DNA of 64,000 nt from the NCBI RefSeq assembly GCF_009789535.1, contig NZ_WSUT01000005.1, positions 2,293,501-2,357,500 on the forward strand, read 5' to 3'. This document shows, piece after piece, positions 16,020 to 25,937 of the stretch; positions within the stretch are counted from its first letter, which is position 1; each line of letters begins with the position of its first letter. Below the pieces are notes generated by a model. The model was not told the origin of the DNA. It made no database searches and saw only the letters and a list, made by a program, of their open reading frames with translations. Position numbers and translations under genes: made by a program. This stretch comes from Sphingomonas carotinifaciens (GTDB lineage: Bacteria; Pseudomonadota; Alphaproteobacteria; Sphingomonadales; Sphingomonadaceae).

Positions 16020-17207
16020 ATGCTTCATTCCTCGAGCCTTGCGCGCGTGCGCTCCCTTCGCCGGGCCGCCCCGCCCCTCCTTGCCTTGCCGATCCTGGCC
16101 GTGCTGGGTGGATGCGACGCGGTTGTGATGAACCCGGCCGGCGATGTTGCCGTGCAGCAGCGCGATCTCGTGCTGATCTCGACCGGGCTGATGCTGCTCA
16201 TCATCATCCCCGTCATGATCCTGACCTGCCTGTTCGCGTGGAAGTACCGGGCCGCGAACAAGGAGGCGGATTATGATCCGCATTTCGACCATTCGACCCC
16301 GCTCGAACTCGTCATCTGGGCCGCCCCGCTGCTGATCATCATCTGCCTGGGCGCGGTCACCTGGACCAGCACCCATCTGCTCGATCCCTATCGCCCGATC
16401 GAGCGCACCGCGCCGGGCAAGAAGGTAGCGCAGGACGTCCGCCCGCTGGAGGTGCAGGTCGTCTCGATGGACTGGAAGTGGCTGTTCATCTACCCGGAAC
16501 AGGGCATCGCGACCGTCAACCAGCTTGCGCTGCCCGTTGATCGCCCGGTCCGTTTCCGCCTGACCGGCACCAGCGTGATGAACGCCTTCTACGTGCCCAC
16601 CATGGCCGGCATGATCTACACCATGCCGGGCATGGAAACCGCGCTGCATGCGGTGATCAACAAGCCGGGCACGTTTGACGGCTTCTCGTCGCACTATAGC
16701 GGCGCCGGCTTCTCCGACATGAACTTCAAGGTCTATGCCATGCAGGACGGCGCCTTCGACCAGTGGGTCGCGGGTGTGAAGGGCGAGCAGGGCAGCCTCA
16801 GCCGCGCGACCTTCGTGCAGCTTGAAAAGCCCAGCGAGAAGGTGCCGCCGATGCGCTTCTCGGCGGTGGCACCCGGACTGTTCGATCTGGTCGTCAATCG
16901 CTGCGTCGAGCCCGGCAAGCCGTGCATGAGCGACGTCATGATGCACGATCGCAAGGCCGGCGGCGACCCGCACAAGATCGAGGCCGGGGAGGGCAATCCG
17001 CCCGTCAACAACACCGGCCCGATGCATGGCGACGCCACCAAGGGCGCGCTCCAGAAGTCGCCCGACGAGATCGAGACGGCGCCGCACCAGAGCAAGGAAC
17101 CCCTGCCGGCGCCGGGCAACACCGATCCCGGTAACGCAAAGAACCGCCGCATGAGCTTCACCACCACCCCGCGCATCCCCGGCACTGCCGGTGTGGATCG
17201 CGGCTGA
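16020..17207 (+). CDS. cyoA: Cytochrome bo3-type quinol oxidase subunit II
   Basis: Subunit II of the terminal ubiquinol oxidase. 395 residues: a lipoprotein signal (lipobox LGGC, Cys near 32), two membrane helices (about 47-70 and 92-115) and a periplasmic cupredoxin domain with [21 protein letters not shown] and [18 protein letters not shown]. The CuA ligands of cytochrome c oxidases are absent, as expected for a quinol oxidase. Compared with the E. coli protein (about 315 residues) there is a C-terminal extension of roughly 80 residues rich in Pro, Asn, Gly and Lys. No good ribosome-binding site is seen before the ATG; GTG 15990 is an alternative. First gene of cyoABCD. Confidence 0.95.
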   Translation: MLHSSSLARVRSLRRAAPPLLALPILAVLGGCDAVVMNPAGDVAVQQRDLVLISTGLMLLIIIPVMILTCLFAWKYRAANKEADYDPHFDHSTPLELVIWAAPLLIIICLGAVTWTSTHLLDPYRPIERTAPGKKVAQDVRPLEVQVVSMDWKWLFIYPEQGIATVNQLALPVDRPVRFRLTGTSVMNAFYVPTMAGMIYTMPGMETALHAVINKPGTFDGFSSHYSGAGFSDMNFKVYAMQDGAFDQWVAGVKGEQGSLSRATFVQLEKPSEKVPPMRFSAVAPGLFDLVVNRCVEPGKPCMSDVMMHDRKAGGDPHKIEAGEGNPPVNNTGPMHGDATKGALQKSPDEIETAPHQSKEPLPAPGNTDPGNAKNRRMSFTTTPRIPGTAGVDRG

Positions 17208-17218
17208 GGTATTCGATC

Positions 17219-19216
17219 ATGGATCAAACACTCATCAAGACCATCTTCGGGCGGCTATCGTTCGAATCCTTCCCCATCCATGAGCCGATCCTCGTGGCGA
17301 CCTTTGCCGGCGTGCTGGTGGGCGGCCTTGCCGTGCTCGGCCTGCTGACCAAGTACAAGCTGTGGGGCTATCTCTGGAAGGAGTGGTTCACCAGCGTCGA
17401 CCACAAGAAGATCGGCATCATGTACATGGTGCTGGGCGTCATCATGCTGCTGCGCGGCTTTGCCGACGCACTGATGATGCGCGGCCAGCAAGCCATCTCG
17501 TTCGGCGCGAACGAGGGCTACCTGAACGCTCATCACTATGATCAGGTGTTCACCGCCCACGGCGTCATCATGATCTTTTTCGTCGCCATGCCGATGGTGA
17601 CCGGTCTGATGAACTACGTCCTGCCGCTCCAGATCGGCGCGCGGGACGTGTCGTTCCCGTACCTGAACAATCTTAGCTTCTGGATGACGGTCGGCGGCGC
17701 TGTCCTCATCATGATGTCGCTGTTCATTGGCGAATTCGCGCGGACTGGCTGGCTGGCCTTCCCGCCGCTGTCGGGGCTCGATTACAGCCCGGATGTCGGC
17801 GTCGATTACTATCTATGGGCCTTGCAGGTGGCCGGTGTCGGCACGACGCTGTCCGGCATCAACCTGGTCGCGACCATCATCAAGATGCGCGCGCCCGGCA
17901 TGACCATGATGAAGCTGCCGGTCTTCACCTGGACTGCTCTGTGCACCAACGTGCTGATCGTCGCCAGCTTCCCCGTCCTCACCGCCACGCTGACCCTGCT
18001 GACGCTCGACCGCTATGTCGGTACGAACTTCTTCACCAACGATGCCGGCGGCAATCCGATGATGTATTTCAACCTCATCTGGATCTGGGGCCATCCGGAG
18101 GTCTACATCCTCATCCTGCCGGCGTTCGGCATCTTCTCGGAAGTCACCTCGACCTTCTCGGGCAAGCGCCTGTTCGGCTACACCTCGATGGTCTACGCCA
18201 CGATCGTCATCACGATCCTGTCGTACCTCGTCTGGCTGCACCACTTCTTCACCATGGGCTCCGGCGCCAGCGTCAATTCGTTCTTCGGCATCACCACCAT
18301 GGTGATCTCGATCCCGACGGGCGCCAAGATCTTCAACTGGCTGTTCACCATGTACAAGGGGCGCATCCGGTTCGAGCTGCCGATGATGTGGACCGTCGCG
18401 TTCATGCTGACGTTCGTGATCGGCGGCATGACGGGCGTGCTGCTGGCGGTACCCCCGGCGGACTTCGTGCTGCACAATTCGCTGTTCCTGATCGCGCACT
18501 TCCATAACGTGATCATCGGCGGCGTGCTGTTCGGCATGTTTGCGGGCATCAACTACTGGTGGCCCAAGGCGTTCGGCTTCAAGCTGGACGAGAAGTGGGG
18601 CAAGCTGTCCTTCTGGTGCTGGGTCATCGGCTTCTGGGTCGCGTTCGCACCGCTCTATGTGCTGGGCCTGATGGGCGTCACCCGTCGTCTGCGCCACTTC
18701 GAGGATCCCTCGCTCCAGATCTGGTTCATCATTGCCGCTGTCGGCGCTGCGATCATCGCGGTCGGCATTGCTGCCTTCCTGATCCAGATCGGCGTGTCGA
18801 TCCTGAACCGTGACAAGCTGCGCGACCTGACGGGCGATCCCTGGGGTGGCCGCACGCTGGAATGGTCGACCTCGTCGCCGCCGCCGCACTACAACTTCGC
18901 GTTCACGCCGATCATCCACGACCTGGATGCCTGGCACGACATGAAGGACAAGAAGTATGAGCGTCCGGTGAAGGGCTATCGCCCGATCCACATGCCCCGG
19001 AACACGGGCACCGGCGTCATCATTGCCGGGCTCAGCGTGGCCTTCGGCTTTGCGATGATCTGGTACATGTGGTGGCTCGCCGCACTCAGCCTTGTCGCCA
19101 TCCTCGGCGTCGCGATCGGCCATACCTTCAACTACGACCGCGACTATTACATCCCCGTCGACGAAGTCGCCCATGAAGAGGACGAGCGCACCAAGCTGCT
19201 CGCCCAGGGAGCCTGA
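17219..19216 (+). CDS. cyoB: Cytochrome bo3-type quinol oxidase subunit I
   Basis: Catalytic heme-copper subunit that reduces oxygen to water and pumps protons. 665 residues, the usual CyoB length. The CuB ligand and cross-linked Tyr are in [15 protein letters not shown] (His292, Tyr296), the other two CuB ligands are His341-His342 in [11 protein letters not shown], and the heme ligands lie in [14 protein letters not shown] and [11 protein letters not shown]. Starts 11 bp after cyoA and ends 2 bp before cyoC. All expected catalytic residues are present. Confidence 0.98.
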   Translation: MDQTLIKTIFGRLSFESFPIHEPILVATFAGVLVGGLAVLGLLTKYKLWGYLWKEWFTSVDHKKIGIMYMVLGVIMLLRGFADALMMRGQQAISFGANEGYLNAHHYDQVFTAHGVIMIFFVAMPMVTGLMNYVLPLQIGARDVSFPYLNNLSFWMTVGGAVLIMMSLFIGEFARTGWLAFPPLSGLDYSPDVGVDYYLWALQVAGVGTTLSGINLVATIIKMRAPGMTMMKLPVFTWTALCTNVLIVASFPVLTATLTLLTLDRYVGTNFFTNDAGGNPMMYFNLIWIWGHPEVYILILPAFGIFSEVTSTFSGKRLFGYTSMVYATIVITILSYLVWLHHFFTMGSGASVNSFFGITTMVISIPTGAKIFNWLFTMYKGRIRFELPMMWTVAFMLTFVIGGMTGVLLAVPPADFVLHNSLFLIAHFHNVIIGGVLFGMFAGINYWWPKAFGFKLDEKWGKLSFWCWVIGFWVAFAPLYVLGLMGVTRRLRHFEDPSLQIWFIIAAVGAAIIAVGIAAFLIQIGVSILNRDKLRDLTGDPWGGRTLEWSTSSPPPHYNFAFTPIIHDLDAWHDMKDKKYERPVKGYRPIHMPRNTGTGVIIAGLSVAFGFAMIWYMWWLAALSLVAILGVAIGHTFNYDRDYYIPVDEVAHEEDERTKLLAQGA

Positions 19217-19218
19217 GC

Positions 19219-19857
19219 ATGTCCACCGACGTCCTGAGCCAGGACCCCACCAAGAACCCGACCTTCTACGTGGTCGAGGATGATGACCATCATCACGAAA
19301 CCGGCGGCAGCACCGCCATCGGTTTCTGGATGTACCTGATGAGCGACTGCCTCATTTTCGCCATCCTGTTCGCCACGTACGGCGTGCTGGGGACGAGCTA
19401 TGCGGGCGGGCCGACCCCGCGGGAGATCTTCGAGCTTCCGCTGGTCGCGCTCAACACCTCGATGCTGCTGCTGTCGTCGATCACCTATGGCTTTGCCATG
19501 ATCGCGATGGAAAAGGGGCTGAAGGGGCAGGTTCAGACCTGGCTGGCGATCACCGGGCTGTTCGGCGCGGCGTTCCTTTCGATCGAGCTCTACGAGTTCG
19601 CGAACCTCATCCATGAGGGCGCGACGCCGCAGCGCTCGGCCTTCCTGTCGTCCTTCTTCACGCTGGTCGGCACGCACGGCCTGCACGTCACCTTCGGCAT
19701 CATCTGGCTGGTGACGCTGATGGTGCAGGTCGGCCGCCTCGGTCTGACCGCGGACAACAAGCGCCGCTTGATGTGCCTGTCGATGTTCTGGCACTTCCTC
19801 GACGTCGTCTGGATCGGCGTCTTCACCTTCGTCTATCTGCTCGGAGTCCTCCGGTGA
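19219..19857 (+). CDS. cyoC: Cytochrome bo3-type quinol oxidase subunit III
   Basis: 212-residue membrane subunit with five predicted helices, similar in length to E. coli Cyo[24 protein letters not shown] (about 34-56) and [20 protein letters not shown] are family signatures; [27 protein letters not shown] closes the protein. The His-rich N-terminus (DDDHHHET) is cytoplasmic. Its TGA overlaps the GTG start of cyoD (19854-19857). Confidence 0.97.
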   Translation: MSTDVLSQDPTKNPTFYVVEDDDHHHETGGSTAIGFWMYLMSDCLIFAILFATYGVLGTSYAGGPTPREIFELPLVALNTSMLLLSSITYGFAMIAMEKGLKGQVQTWLAITGLFGAAFLSIELYEFANLIHEGATPQRSAFLSSFFTLVGTHGLHVTFGIIWLVTLMVQVGRLGLTADNKRRLMCLSMFWHFLDVVWIGVFTFVYLLGVLR

Positions 19858-20243
19858 GCCTCGACAACCACGCCAATCACGACGCCGACCTGCACTCGCA
19901 CGGCGACACGCACGGCCATGGCTCGATGAAGGGCTATATGATCGGCTTCGTCCTGTCGGTCATCCTGACGGCGATCCCCTTCTGGCTCGTCATGACCGGC
20001 GCCCTGGGCGACACACAGGCGACCGCCCTGACGATCATGGCCTTCGCCTTTGTGCAGATCATCGTCCACATGATCTACTTCCTCCACATGAACACCAGTT
20101 CGGAAGGGGGCTGGACGATCATGGCGCTGGCCTTCACCGTCGTACTGGTCGTCATCACACTCAGCGGATCGATTTGGGTCATGTATCACATGAACATCAA
20201 CATGATGCCGCAGATGGCTGCCGAAGCCATGGGCGCCATGTGA
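19854..20243 (+). CDS. cyoD: Cytochrome bo3-type quinol oxidase subunit IV
   Basis: 129-residue small subunit with three membrane helices, needed for assembly of the oxidase. GTG start at 19854 chosen from the GTGA overlap with cyoC and from the length. The N-terminus is His/Asp-rich ([19 protein letters not shown]), then [24 protein letters not shown] and [22 protein letters not shown], the CyoD hallmark. Its stop overlaps the GTG start of the SURF1 gene. Confidence 0.95.
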   Translation: MSLDNHANHDADLHSHGDTHGHGSMKGYMIGFVLSVILTAIPFWLVMTGALGDTQATALTIMAFAFVQIIVHMIYFLHMNTSSEGGWTIMALAFTVVLVVITLSGSIWVMYHMNINMMPQMAAEAMGAM

Positions 20244-20926
20244 CCGACAAGGGCGAACCGGCGCGGGGTTCCGGCCGGTTCGTCCTGGCCGTGCTCGGGG
20301 TGGCGCTCGTTGCGCTGTTCCTCGCGCTCGGCACCTGGCAGGTGCAGCGCCGCGCATGGAAGCTGGACCTGATCGCAAAGGTAGAGGCCAGGCAGCGCGC
20401 AGCTCCCATTCCTGCACCGCGAAGTGCTGGTGCCGACGACATCTACACCCGCGTCTTCGCCACCGGGCGTTTTCTGCACGAGCGCACCGTGCTGACTCAG
20501 GCGGTAACCGTCCACGGACCCGGTTTCTGGGTCGTGACGCCGCTGCAAACCTCCAACTTCATCCTGCTGGTCAATCGCGGCTTCGTGCCCAGCCGTACCG
20601 GCTTTTCGCGCCCCGCGGGGATCGTCCGCATCACCGGTCTGATCCGCATGTCCGAACCCAAGGGGGGCTTCCTGCGCAACAACGATCCCGTCGCCGATCG
20701 GTGGTACTCGCGCGATGTCGACGCAATCGCTGCGGCAAAGGGACTGGGGGCGGTGGCGCCCTACTTCATTGACGCCTCGGGACCTGCGGCGCCCGGCGGT
20801 CCTATTCCCGGCCTGACGCAGACGACCTTTCCCAATTCGCATCTCAGCTATGCGCTGACCTGGTACACGCTGGCGCTGATGTCGGTCTTGGGGACGGTTA
20901 TCGCGATCCGCCGCGGCCGTCGATGA
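20240..20926 (+). CDS. SURF1-family oxidase assembly protein
   Basis: 228-residue inner-membrane protein with one helix at each end (about 12-30 and 203-222) and a periplasmic middle, the SURF1 layout. LFLALGTWQVQRRAWKLDLIAKVE (near 26-49), FWVVTPLQTSNFILLVNRGFVPS and FPNSHLSYALTWYTLALM are family signatures. SURF1 proteins help insert heme into heme-copper oxidases. GTG 20240 overlaps the cyoD stop; ATGA at 20923-20926 couples it to the RegB-like kinase. It is thus between the oxidase and its likely redox regulator. Confidence 0.93.
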   Translation: MTDKGEPARGSGRFVLAVLGVALVALFLALGTWQVQRRAWKLDLIAKVEARQRAAPIPAPRSAGADDIYTRVFATGRFLHERTVLTQAVTVHGPGFWVVTPLQTSNFILLVNRGFVPSRTGFSRPAGIVRITGLIRMSEPKGGFLRNNDPVADRWYSRDVDAIAAAKGLGAVAPYFIDASGPAAPGGPIPGLTQTTFPNSHLSYALTWYTLALMSVLGTVIAIRRGRR

Positions 20927-22278
20927 GCGACCGCCCCATCCTACCCTTCACGATACGGCCCCGCGACCCCGATGTCGCCGCCGGCACCGCCAACATGCGC
21001 CAACTTATCCATCTGCGCTGGCTTGCGGTCGCGGGGCAATTGCTGACCATCATCGTCGTCAGCCAGGTCATGGCCGTCCCCCTGCCGATCGCGCCGATGC
21101 TCGGCGTCGTCGCCATGGCAGCGATCGTCAACCTCGCCAATCACATCAGACTGCGCTTCGACAGGGTCACGAACACCGAACTCCTCTTCGCCCTGATGTT
21201 CGACGTCGGAACGCTCACCCTGCAACTCTTCCTCTCCGGCGGCGCCACCAACCCGTTTATCTCCCTCTATCTCGTGCAGGTGGTTCTGGGCGCGGTTCTG
21301 CTGGAGCGCTGGTCGGCATGGGCTCTGGCGGCGCTCACCATCCTGTGCTTCGGACTGTTGTCGCTTCATAACCGTCCGCTGGCATACCCGCCCTGGCTGT
21401 TCGGCGATATTGCCGGGCTTCATACCTGGGGAAACTGGCTCGGGTTCGCGTTGGTCGCGACGCTGCTGATCCTGTTCGTTACCCGGATCAGCCGTAATCA
21501 ACGCAACAGCGCCGGGCGGCTGGCCGATCTGCGCCAGCAGGCGTCCGAGGAGGAGCATATCGTTCGTATGGGCCTGCTCGCATCAGGCGCCGCGCACGAG
21601 CTTGGCACCCCCTTGGCCAGCCTGTCCGTCATCCTTGGCGATTGGCGGAGGATGCCGGGGTTGCGGGACGACCCGGTTTTGATGGGGGAGATCGCAGAGA
21701 TGCAGGGGGAGGTGCAGCGTTGCAAGGCGATCGTGACGCGCATCCTGCAGTCGGCGGGGGAGCCGAGGGGAGAGGCGGCCATGGCGTCGAATGTCGGCGA
21801 CTTCATCGGCGCGATCGTCGAAGGGTGGCGCGCGAGCCATGCCGCGATAACCCTAGAATATGAATGCGATGCGCAGGATGCCAGCATCGTGTCCGACCCC
21901 GCGATAAAACAGGCGGTGGTTAATGTTTTGGATAATGCGGGGGAGGCGTCTCCGGCGTGGGTTGGGTTGCGGGTTCGGGGGGAGGACGATGCCGTACGGC
22001 TGGTGGTGAGCGACCGTGGACCGGGTTTTACGCCGAAGACCTTGGAACAGTTCGGAAAACCGACGCAGTCGACCAAGGGCGAAGGGCATGGCGTCGGCTT
22101 GTTTCTGGCCGCCATGGTGATGCGCAAGCTTGGCGGTTCGGCCGAGGCGCGCAACAGAAACGGCCCCGATGGCGGTGCGGAGGTGACGTTGACGCTTCCC
22201 TTATCTACCATAGGCATCAACGAGCGAGACCAGGAACACGAGGCGAGAGGACAGACATGGCGGACGACCGGTCGCTGA
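20923..22278 (+). CDS. regB: RegB/PrrB/ActS-type redox sensor histidine kinase
   Basis: Membrane histidine kinase of 451 residues that senses respiratory redox state and phosphorylates RegA. Six hydrophobic segments lie before residue 190; the quinone-site motif GGATNPF is at 106-112. The H-box GAAHELGTPLAS has the phosphorylated His225, and VQRCKAIV contains Cys267, matching the redox-active cysteine known near position 265 in Rhodobacter RegB. N-, G1- and G2-boxes follow (NVLDNAGE, DRGPGF, GHGVGLF). Coupled to SURF1 upstream; its 3' end overlaps regA by 22 nt. Confidence 0.94.
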   Translation: MSDRPILPFTIRPRDPDVAAGTANMRQLIHLRWLAVAGQLLTIIVVSQVMAVPLPIAPMLGVVAMAAIVNLANHIRLRFDRVTNTELLFALMFDVGTLTLQLFLSGGATNPFISLYLVQVVLGAVLLERWSAWALAALTILCFGLLSLHNRPLAYPPWLFGDIAGLHTWGNWLGFALVATLLILFVTRISRNQRNSAGRLADLRQQASEEEHIVRMGLLASGAAHELGTPLASLSVILGDWRRMPGLRDDPVLMGEIAEMQGEVQRCKAIVTRILQSAGEPRGEAAMASNVGDFIGAIVEGWRASHAAITLEYECDAQDASIVSDPAIKQAVVNVLDNAGEASPAWVGLRVRGEDDAVRLVVSDRGPGFTPKTLEQFGKPTQSTKGEGHGVGLFLAAMVMRKLGGSAEARNRNGPDGGAEVTLTLPLSTIGINERDQEHEARGQTWRTTGR

Positions 22279-22790
22279 TCATCGTCGAGGATGACGAAAC
22301 CTTCGCACGCACGCTGCAGCGATCGTTCGAGCGACGCGGTTACCAAGTCACCGTCGCCGGGTCGCCGGATCAACTGGCGGATGTGCTGACGCGCGAGACG
22401 CCGGGCTATGCGGTGGTGGACCTGAAACTGGGGCAGGCCTCCGGGCTGACCTGCGTCAAGACGCTCCATGCGCACGACCCCGAAATGCTGATCGTCGTGC
22501 TGACCGGCTTTGCCAGCATCGCCACGGCGGTGGAGGCGATCAAGCTGGGGGCGTGCCATTATCTCGCCAAGCCGTCGAACACCGACGATATCGAGGCCGC
22601 ATTCCACAAGGCGAGCGGCGACGCCACCACCGCGATCACCGACCGGCCCAGTTCGATCAAGACGCTGGAATGGGAGCGGATCAACGAAACGCTCGCCGAC
22701 ACCGGCTTCAACATATCCGAAACCGCACGCCGCCTGGGCATGCATCGCCGTACCCTGGCACGCAAGCTGGAGAAGCGGCACGTGCCGTAA
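22257..22790 (+). CDS. regA: RegA/PrrA/ActR-type response regulator
   Basis: 177-residue partner of RegB. Receiver domain at 1-120 with acidic pair Glu11/Asp12-13, phospho-acceptor Asp55 in YAVVDLKLG and Lys in YLAKPSN; then a Pro-containing linker and a Fis-type helix-turn-helix at about 148-172 (FNISETARRLGMHRRTLARKL), near-invariant in the family. RegA proteins control oxidases, photosynthesis, nitrogen and carbon genes under low oxygen. The start ATG at 22257 gives the usual length and lies inside the end of regB. Confidence 0.95.
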   Translation: MADDRSLIIVEDDETFARTLQRSFERRGYQVTVAGSPDQLADVLTRETPGYAVVDLKLGQASGLTCVKTLHAHDPEMLIVVLTGFASIATAVEAIKLGACHYLAKPSNTDDIEAAFHKASGDATTAITDRPSSIKTLEWERINETLADTGFNISETARRLGMHRRTLARKLEKRHVP

Positions 22791-22840
22791 GGCGCCGGGC
22801 GCTTCCGCGAGGGGAAAGGCCCGGGCCTGCGGGCATGACG

Positions 22841-24658
22841 TCAGCCTGTCGGGCGCTGCCCTGCCACCCATTCGTCGATCTTGCGTTCCAGAACCGGCAT
22901 CGGCAGCGATCCGCTGTCGAGCACCGCGGCATGGAAGCCACGCGGATCGAAGCGGTCACCCAGCGCAGCCCTGGCCTTCGCCTTGGTCCGCAGGATCGTC
23001 AACTGACCCACCTTGTAGGCCAGCGCCTGACCCGGAATGGCGATGTAGCGTTCGACCTCCGCCGTGGCATCGGTCGGCGACATCGGCGAGTTGGCCAGCA
23101 TATAGTCGATCGCCTGTTGCCGGGTCCAACCCTTGGCATGGATGCCGGTATCGACGACGAGGCGCATCGCGCGCAGCATCTCGTCGCTCAACCCGCCCAT
23201 GCGCTGATAGGGATCGGTTTCGAGGCCAAGCTCCGGCCACAGCGTTTCGGCATATAGCGCCCAGCCCTCGACATAGGCGGTATTGCCCCCGAACCGCATA
23301 AAGGCGGGCAGGGCGGTATTTTCCTGGGCGAGGCTGATCTGGAAGTGGTGTCCCGGCACTGCTTCGTGCAGGTACAGCGTCTCGGTGCCCCAGGTGTAAC
23401 GCGAAGGCAGATCATAGGTGTTGTAGTAGAAGACACCCGGCCGCGATCCATCGGGCGTGCCGCCCTGGTAGGAGCCACCGGCGTCGGTCTTCTCGCGGAA
23501 CGCCGGCACCGGGCGGATTTCCAACCGGGTTTTCGGCACCAGCGAAAATTGCGTGCCGATACGGGCGTTCACCCGTGCGGCAATCGCCTCATAGGCCCGG
23601 CGGAGTTCGTCCGGTGTCTTTGGCGCAAAGCGCGGGTCGCTGCGAAGATAGGTGAAGAAGGCCGGGAGCGTGCCCTTGAAGCCCGCGGCCTGCCGCTGTG
23701 CCTCCATCTCCTTCAGAATGCGCGCGACCTCGGAAAGACCGAGCTGGTGTACCTCCTCGGCCTTGAGGGGCAGGGTGGTGTTCGACTCGATCAGATAGGC
23801 ATAGAGCCGGTCGCCACCGGGCAGCGCCGACAGGCCGATGGTCGGCCGGGCCGCGGGCAGATAGGTATCGGCCAGAAACGCACGCATCCGTCGTTCGGCC
23901 GGCAGGATCACATCGCGGACCTGTGCGGCATAGGCGGTTCGCAGGCGCGCCTGTTCGGCCGCGGGAATTGCGGCCGGGAAAGTCTTCACCGGGCCATAGA
24001 AGGACGATCCCTCGACGCCCTGTCCGATCAGATTGTCGAACTGGCCGATCATGTTCTGCACCACCAGCTTCGGCTGGACGATACCTGCGGCCATGCCTTG
24101 CCGGAAGCGGACGATCGCGGCGTCGAGCAGCCGGGCATAGTCCGCATTGCGGCGCAGATTGTTTTCGTAATCGACCACGGTGCGGAAGGGCGAGGCACCC
24201 TCGGCCGATGCGACATCGGGGTAATAGGCCTGGATGCCGCCAAAATGATCGAGTGGCAGCAGCCTGGATATCGCGACGAGATCGGGTGCCCAGCCCCGCA
24301 GCGTCAGGTCCGCCTGATGGCGAAATACGTCATAGGCCAGCTGGTCGACACGGCTGAGGCGCGAACGATCGATCCGGCCGAGGGCGGTAAGATCGTCCGC
24401 CGCCGCCTTGCGCTCGGCGGCCATGTACGCGTCGGAGAAGATATCGGCGAGGCCGGAGACATGGCGCAGATCCCCGCGATAGACGCCCGACAAGGGGTTG
24501 CGGCGCAGCGAGGCCTCGTCACTGTCGTGGAAGAGGCGCTTGAGCTTCACATCGGCGCGACTGTCGCCGGCGACCGGAGCGGGGGGCGGCACGGCCTGCG
24601 CCAATACGGGCGCGGCAGCGCCGGCGAGCAGAAGCGCGAAACAGGATCTGGGAAGCAA
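22841..24658 (-). CDS. DUF885 family secreted metallopeptidase-like protein
   Basis: 605 residues with a signal peptide (MLPRSCFALLLAGAAAPVLAQA, cleavage near 21). The family's metal-site signature HEAVPGHHFQ starts near residue 431 and EGWALYAE near 466, as in gluzincin-like DUF885 proteins, which are probable periplasmic or exported peptidases common in sphingomonads and xanthomonads. Helical throughout. It converges on regA with about 50 bp between, and is separated from the next minus-strand operon by about 180 bp. The natural substrate is unknown. Confidence 0.87.
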   Translation of the reverse strand: MLPRSCFALLLAGAAAPVLAQAVPPPAPVAGDSRADVKLKRLFHDSDEASLRRNPLSGVYRGDLRHVSGLADIFSDAYMAAERKAAADDLTALGRIDRSRLSRVDQLAYDVFRHQADLTLRGWAPDLVAISRLLPLDHFGGIQAYYPDVASAEGASPFRTVVDYENNLRRNADYARLLDAAIVRFRQGMAAGIVQPKLVVQNMIGQFDNLIGQGVEGSSFYGPVKTFPAAIPAAEQARLRTAYAAQVRDVILPAERRMRAFLADTYLPAARPTIGLSALPGGDRLYAYLIESNTTLPLKAEEVHQLGLSEVARILKEMEAQRQAAGFKGTLPAFFTYLRSDPRFAPKTPDELRRAYEAIAARVNARIGTQFSLVPKTRLEIRPVPAFREKTDAGGSYQGGTPDGSRPGVFYYNTYDLPSRYTWGTETLYLHEAVPGHHFQISLAQENTALPAFMRFGGNTAYVEGWALYAETLWPELGLETDPYQRMGGLSDEMLRAMRLVVDTGIHAKGWTRQQAIDYMLANSPMSPTDATAEVERYIAIPGQALAYKVGQLTILRTKAKARAALGDRFDPRGFHAAVLDSGSLPMPVLERKIDEWVAGQRPTG

Positions 24659-24799
24659 GGGATGATGTCTCCTGGAAGAGGAGACAGCCTAGTGGAGCGG
24701 ATCGGTTTTCCGCAAGGTCGGGTCCGCGCTGGCGGATGTGACGGCGGCGAGTGGATCGGCGCAAATCCTGCGAATCGTTCGTTCGGACGCCAAGGCTGG

Positions 24800-24829
24800 A
24801 CCGGGAACGTGGTGGAACACGTTCCCGGT
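24800..24829 (-). terminator. Strong stem-loop after the yqj-like operon
   Basis: A perfect 12-bp stem (accgggaacgtg at 24800-24811 and cacgttcccggt at 24818-24829) with a 6-nt loop begins 9 nt beyond the stop of the last operon gene (24838). There is no T-run on the minus strand, so it may protect the transcript 3' end or assist termination rather than be a classical terminator. Confidence 0.5.
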
Positions 24830-24837
24830 GCGCGCCC

Positions 24838-25230
24838 TCAGTGCTGGCGTGCCGATTGTGCGGCGGCGGTGCCGGCCGAACCGGCCGCCTTCGCGACGTC
24901 CGACAGGATCGACTTTGCGCGGTCCTTGGCCGCGTCCTTGGTCAAACCGCGCTGATCCAGTTCCTGCATGCCGGCTTCACGGGCAGCCTGAGTGGCGGTC
25001 TTCACCGTTTCCGTGAGCTTGCGGCCCAGCGGGGCGAGCAGCGCCTTTTCGCGGGTGGAGCGCGGGATCAACGCCCCGACCAGCGCGCCCACGGCAAGAC
25101 CACCCACCAGGATGCCGAGCGGGTTGGTTTCGATACGCGTCGCCGCCTGATGGGCGACATCGGCCGCCTTGTCCTTGGCCGCCTGCGTGCGGTCGGTGTG
25201 CGACGTATCGGCGTTAGAGGTGTCGGTCAT
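24838..25230 (-). CDS. Glycine-zipper membrane protein, YqjD/ElaB-like
   Basis: 130-residue protein: polar Asp/Thr/Ala/Lys-rich helix (1-35), a single glycine-rich membrane segment NPLGILVGGLAVGALVGALIP (about 36-56), then a basic Ala/Lys helix. This resembles the ElaB/YqjD/DUF883 type of inner-membrane-anchored ribosome-associated proteins, though the order of domains differs. Last of four same-strand genes with tiny gaps or overlaps. Function inferred only by analogy. Confidence 0.6.
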   Translation of the reverse strand: MTDTSNADTSHTDRTQAAKDKAADVAHQAATRIETNPLGILVGGLAVGALVGALIPRSTREKALLAPLGRKLTETVKTATQAAREAGMQELDQRGLTKDAAKDRAKSILSDVAKAAGSAGTAAAQSARQH

Positions 25231-25233
25231 GGA

Positions 25234-25566
25234 TCACTCCTTCTCGGCAGCGGACCGGCCCCGCAAGGCGGGGTGTTTCGCTGGAATGTCATTGTTCTTG
25301 GGGCGGCGGCGGATCATGCGGCAAAGCGGCTTGCGGATAAGGAACAGGCCGAGCAGGCCGGTGGCCCCGGCGACCACGCCCGGATTGCGCCGGGCGTTGT
25401 CGACCCCGGTGTGTACCGCCTGCAGGCCGGCCTCCTTAGCCTCGCGCGCGAGCAGCTTGGGGTCGAGCCGGGCCTGCAACTGGCCGACGGTGTTCGACAG
25501 CCGTTCGCGTGCGGCAGCGGCCTGCGCCTCTGCATCGGCGAGGTGACGTACGGGCTCGTCGCTCAT
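25234..25566 (-). CDS. DUF3618-like small membrane-associated protein
   Basis: 110 residues. EPVRHLADAEAQAAAARERLSNTVGQLQARLDPKLLAREA (3-42) is the coiled-coil helix typical of DUF3618, followed by a short hydrophobic segment NPGVVAGATGLLGLFLIRKPL and a basic tail. Its stop lies 3 bp before the next gene and its start overlaps the upstream holin-like gene in ATGA. Probably an accessory of the same membrane complex; compare YqjK next to YqjD/YqjE in enterobacteria. Role unknown. Confidence 0.65.
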   Translation of the reverse strand: MSDEPVRHLADAEAQAAAARERLSNTVGQLQARLDPKLLAREAKEAGLQAVHTGVDNARRNPGVVAGATGLLGLFLIRKPLCRMIRRRPKNNDIPAKHPALRGRSAAEKE

Positions 25567-25937
25567 GCGCCATGCTCCGGCAGGATGGGTTGCTTCATGC
25601 GCGACTTGCCGATCATGGCCAGGATGCCGGCAACGACCAGCACCACGACGACCACAACGACGGTGGCACCGAGAGGCCCGATCAGCGTCGCGAGCGACAA
25701 TATCAACCCGACGAGCAGCGCGATCAGCCCCGCGAGGGCGAGAACGCCCGCCGCGACGAAGAATATGGCGGCAGACTTGTACCGCGATACCCGTTCCAGG
25801 CCGCGTGCCTTGTACAGCGCGATCTCCGCGCCGACCAGGTTGCGACTGTCGTCGACGAGCCGCCCGACCAGTGTGGTCAGCGTCTCGCCCTCATCCGCGG
25901 GGGCGGGGGGCCGGATAGGCGACGACGCCTGCATCAC
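25563..25937 (-). CDS. YqjE/Holin-X-like membrane protein (DUF1469 type)
   Basis: 124 residues: an N-terminal amphipathic region TLTTLVGRLVDDSRNLVGAEIALYKARG, then two long adjacent membrane helices (about 55-80 and 86-108) with the second nearly pure Val. This matches the phage-holin-superfamily-3 / DUF1469 group to which YqjE belongs. No evidence for a lytic role. Overlaps both neighbours by 4 nt (ATGA), so the operon is tightly coupled. Confidence 0.72.
   Translation of the reverse strand: MMQASSPIRPPAPADEGETLTTLVGRLVDDSRNLVGAEIALYKARGLERVSRYKSAAIFFVAAGVLALAGLIALLVGLILSLATLIGPLGATVVVVVVVLVVAGILAMIGKSRMKQPILPEHGA

Noticed and set aside
17813..19174. 453-codon minus-strand frame within cyoB
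   Set aside because: Asp/Arg/His-rich composition with no family match, exactly opposite conserved cyoB sequence.
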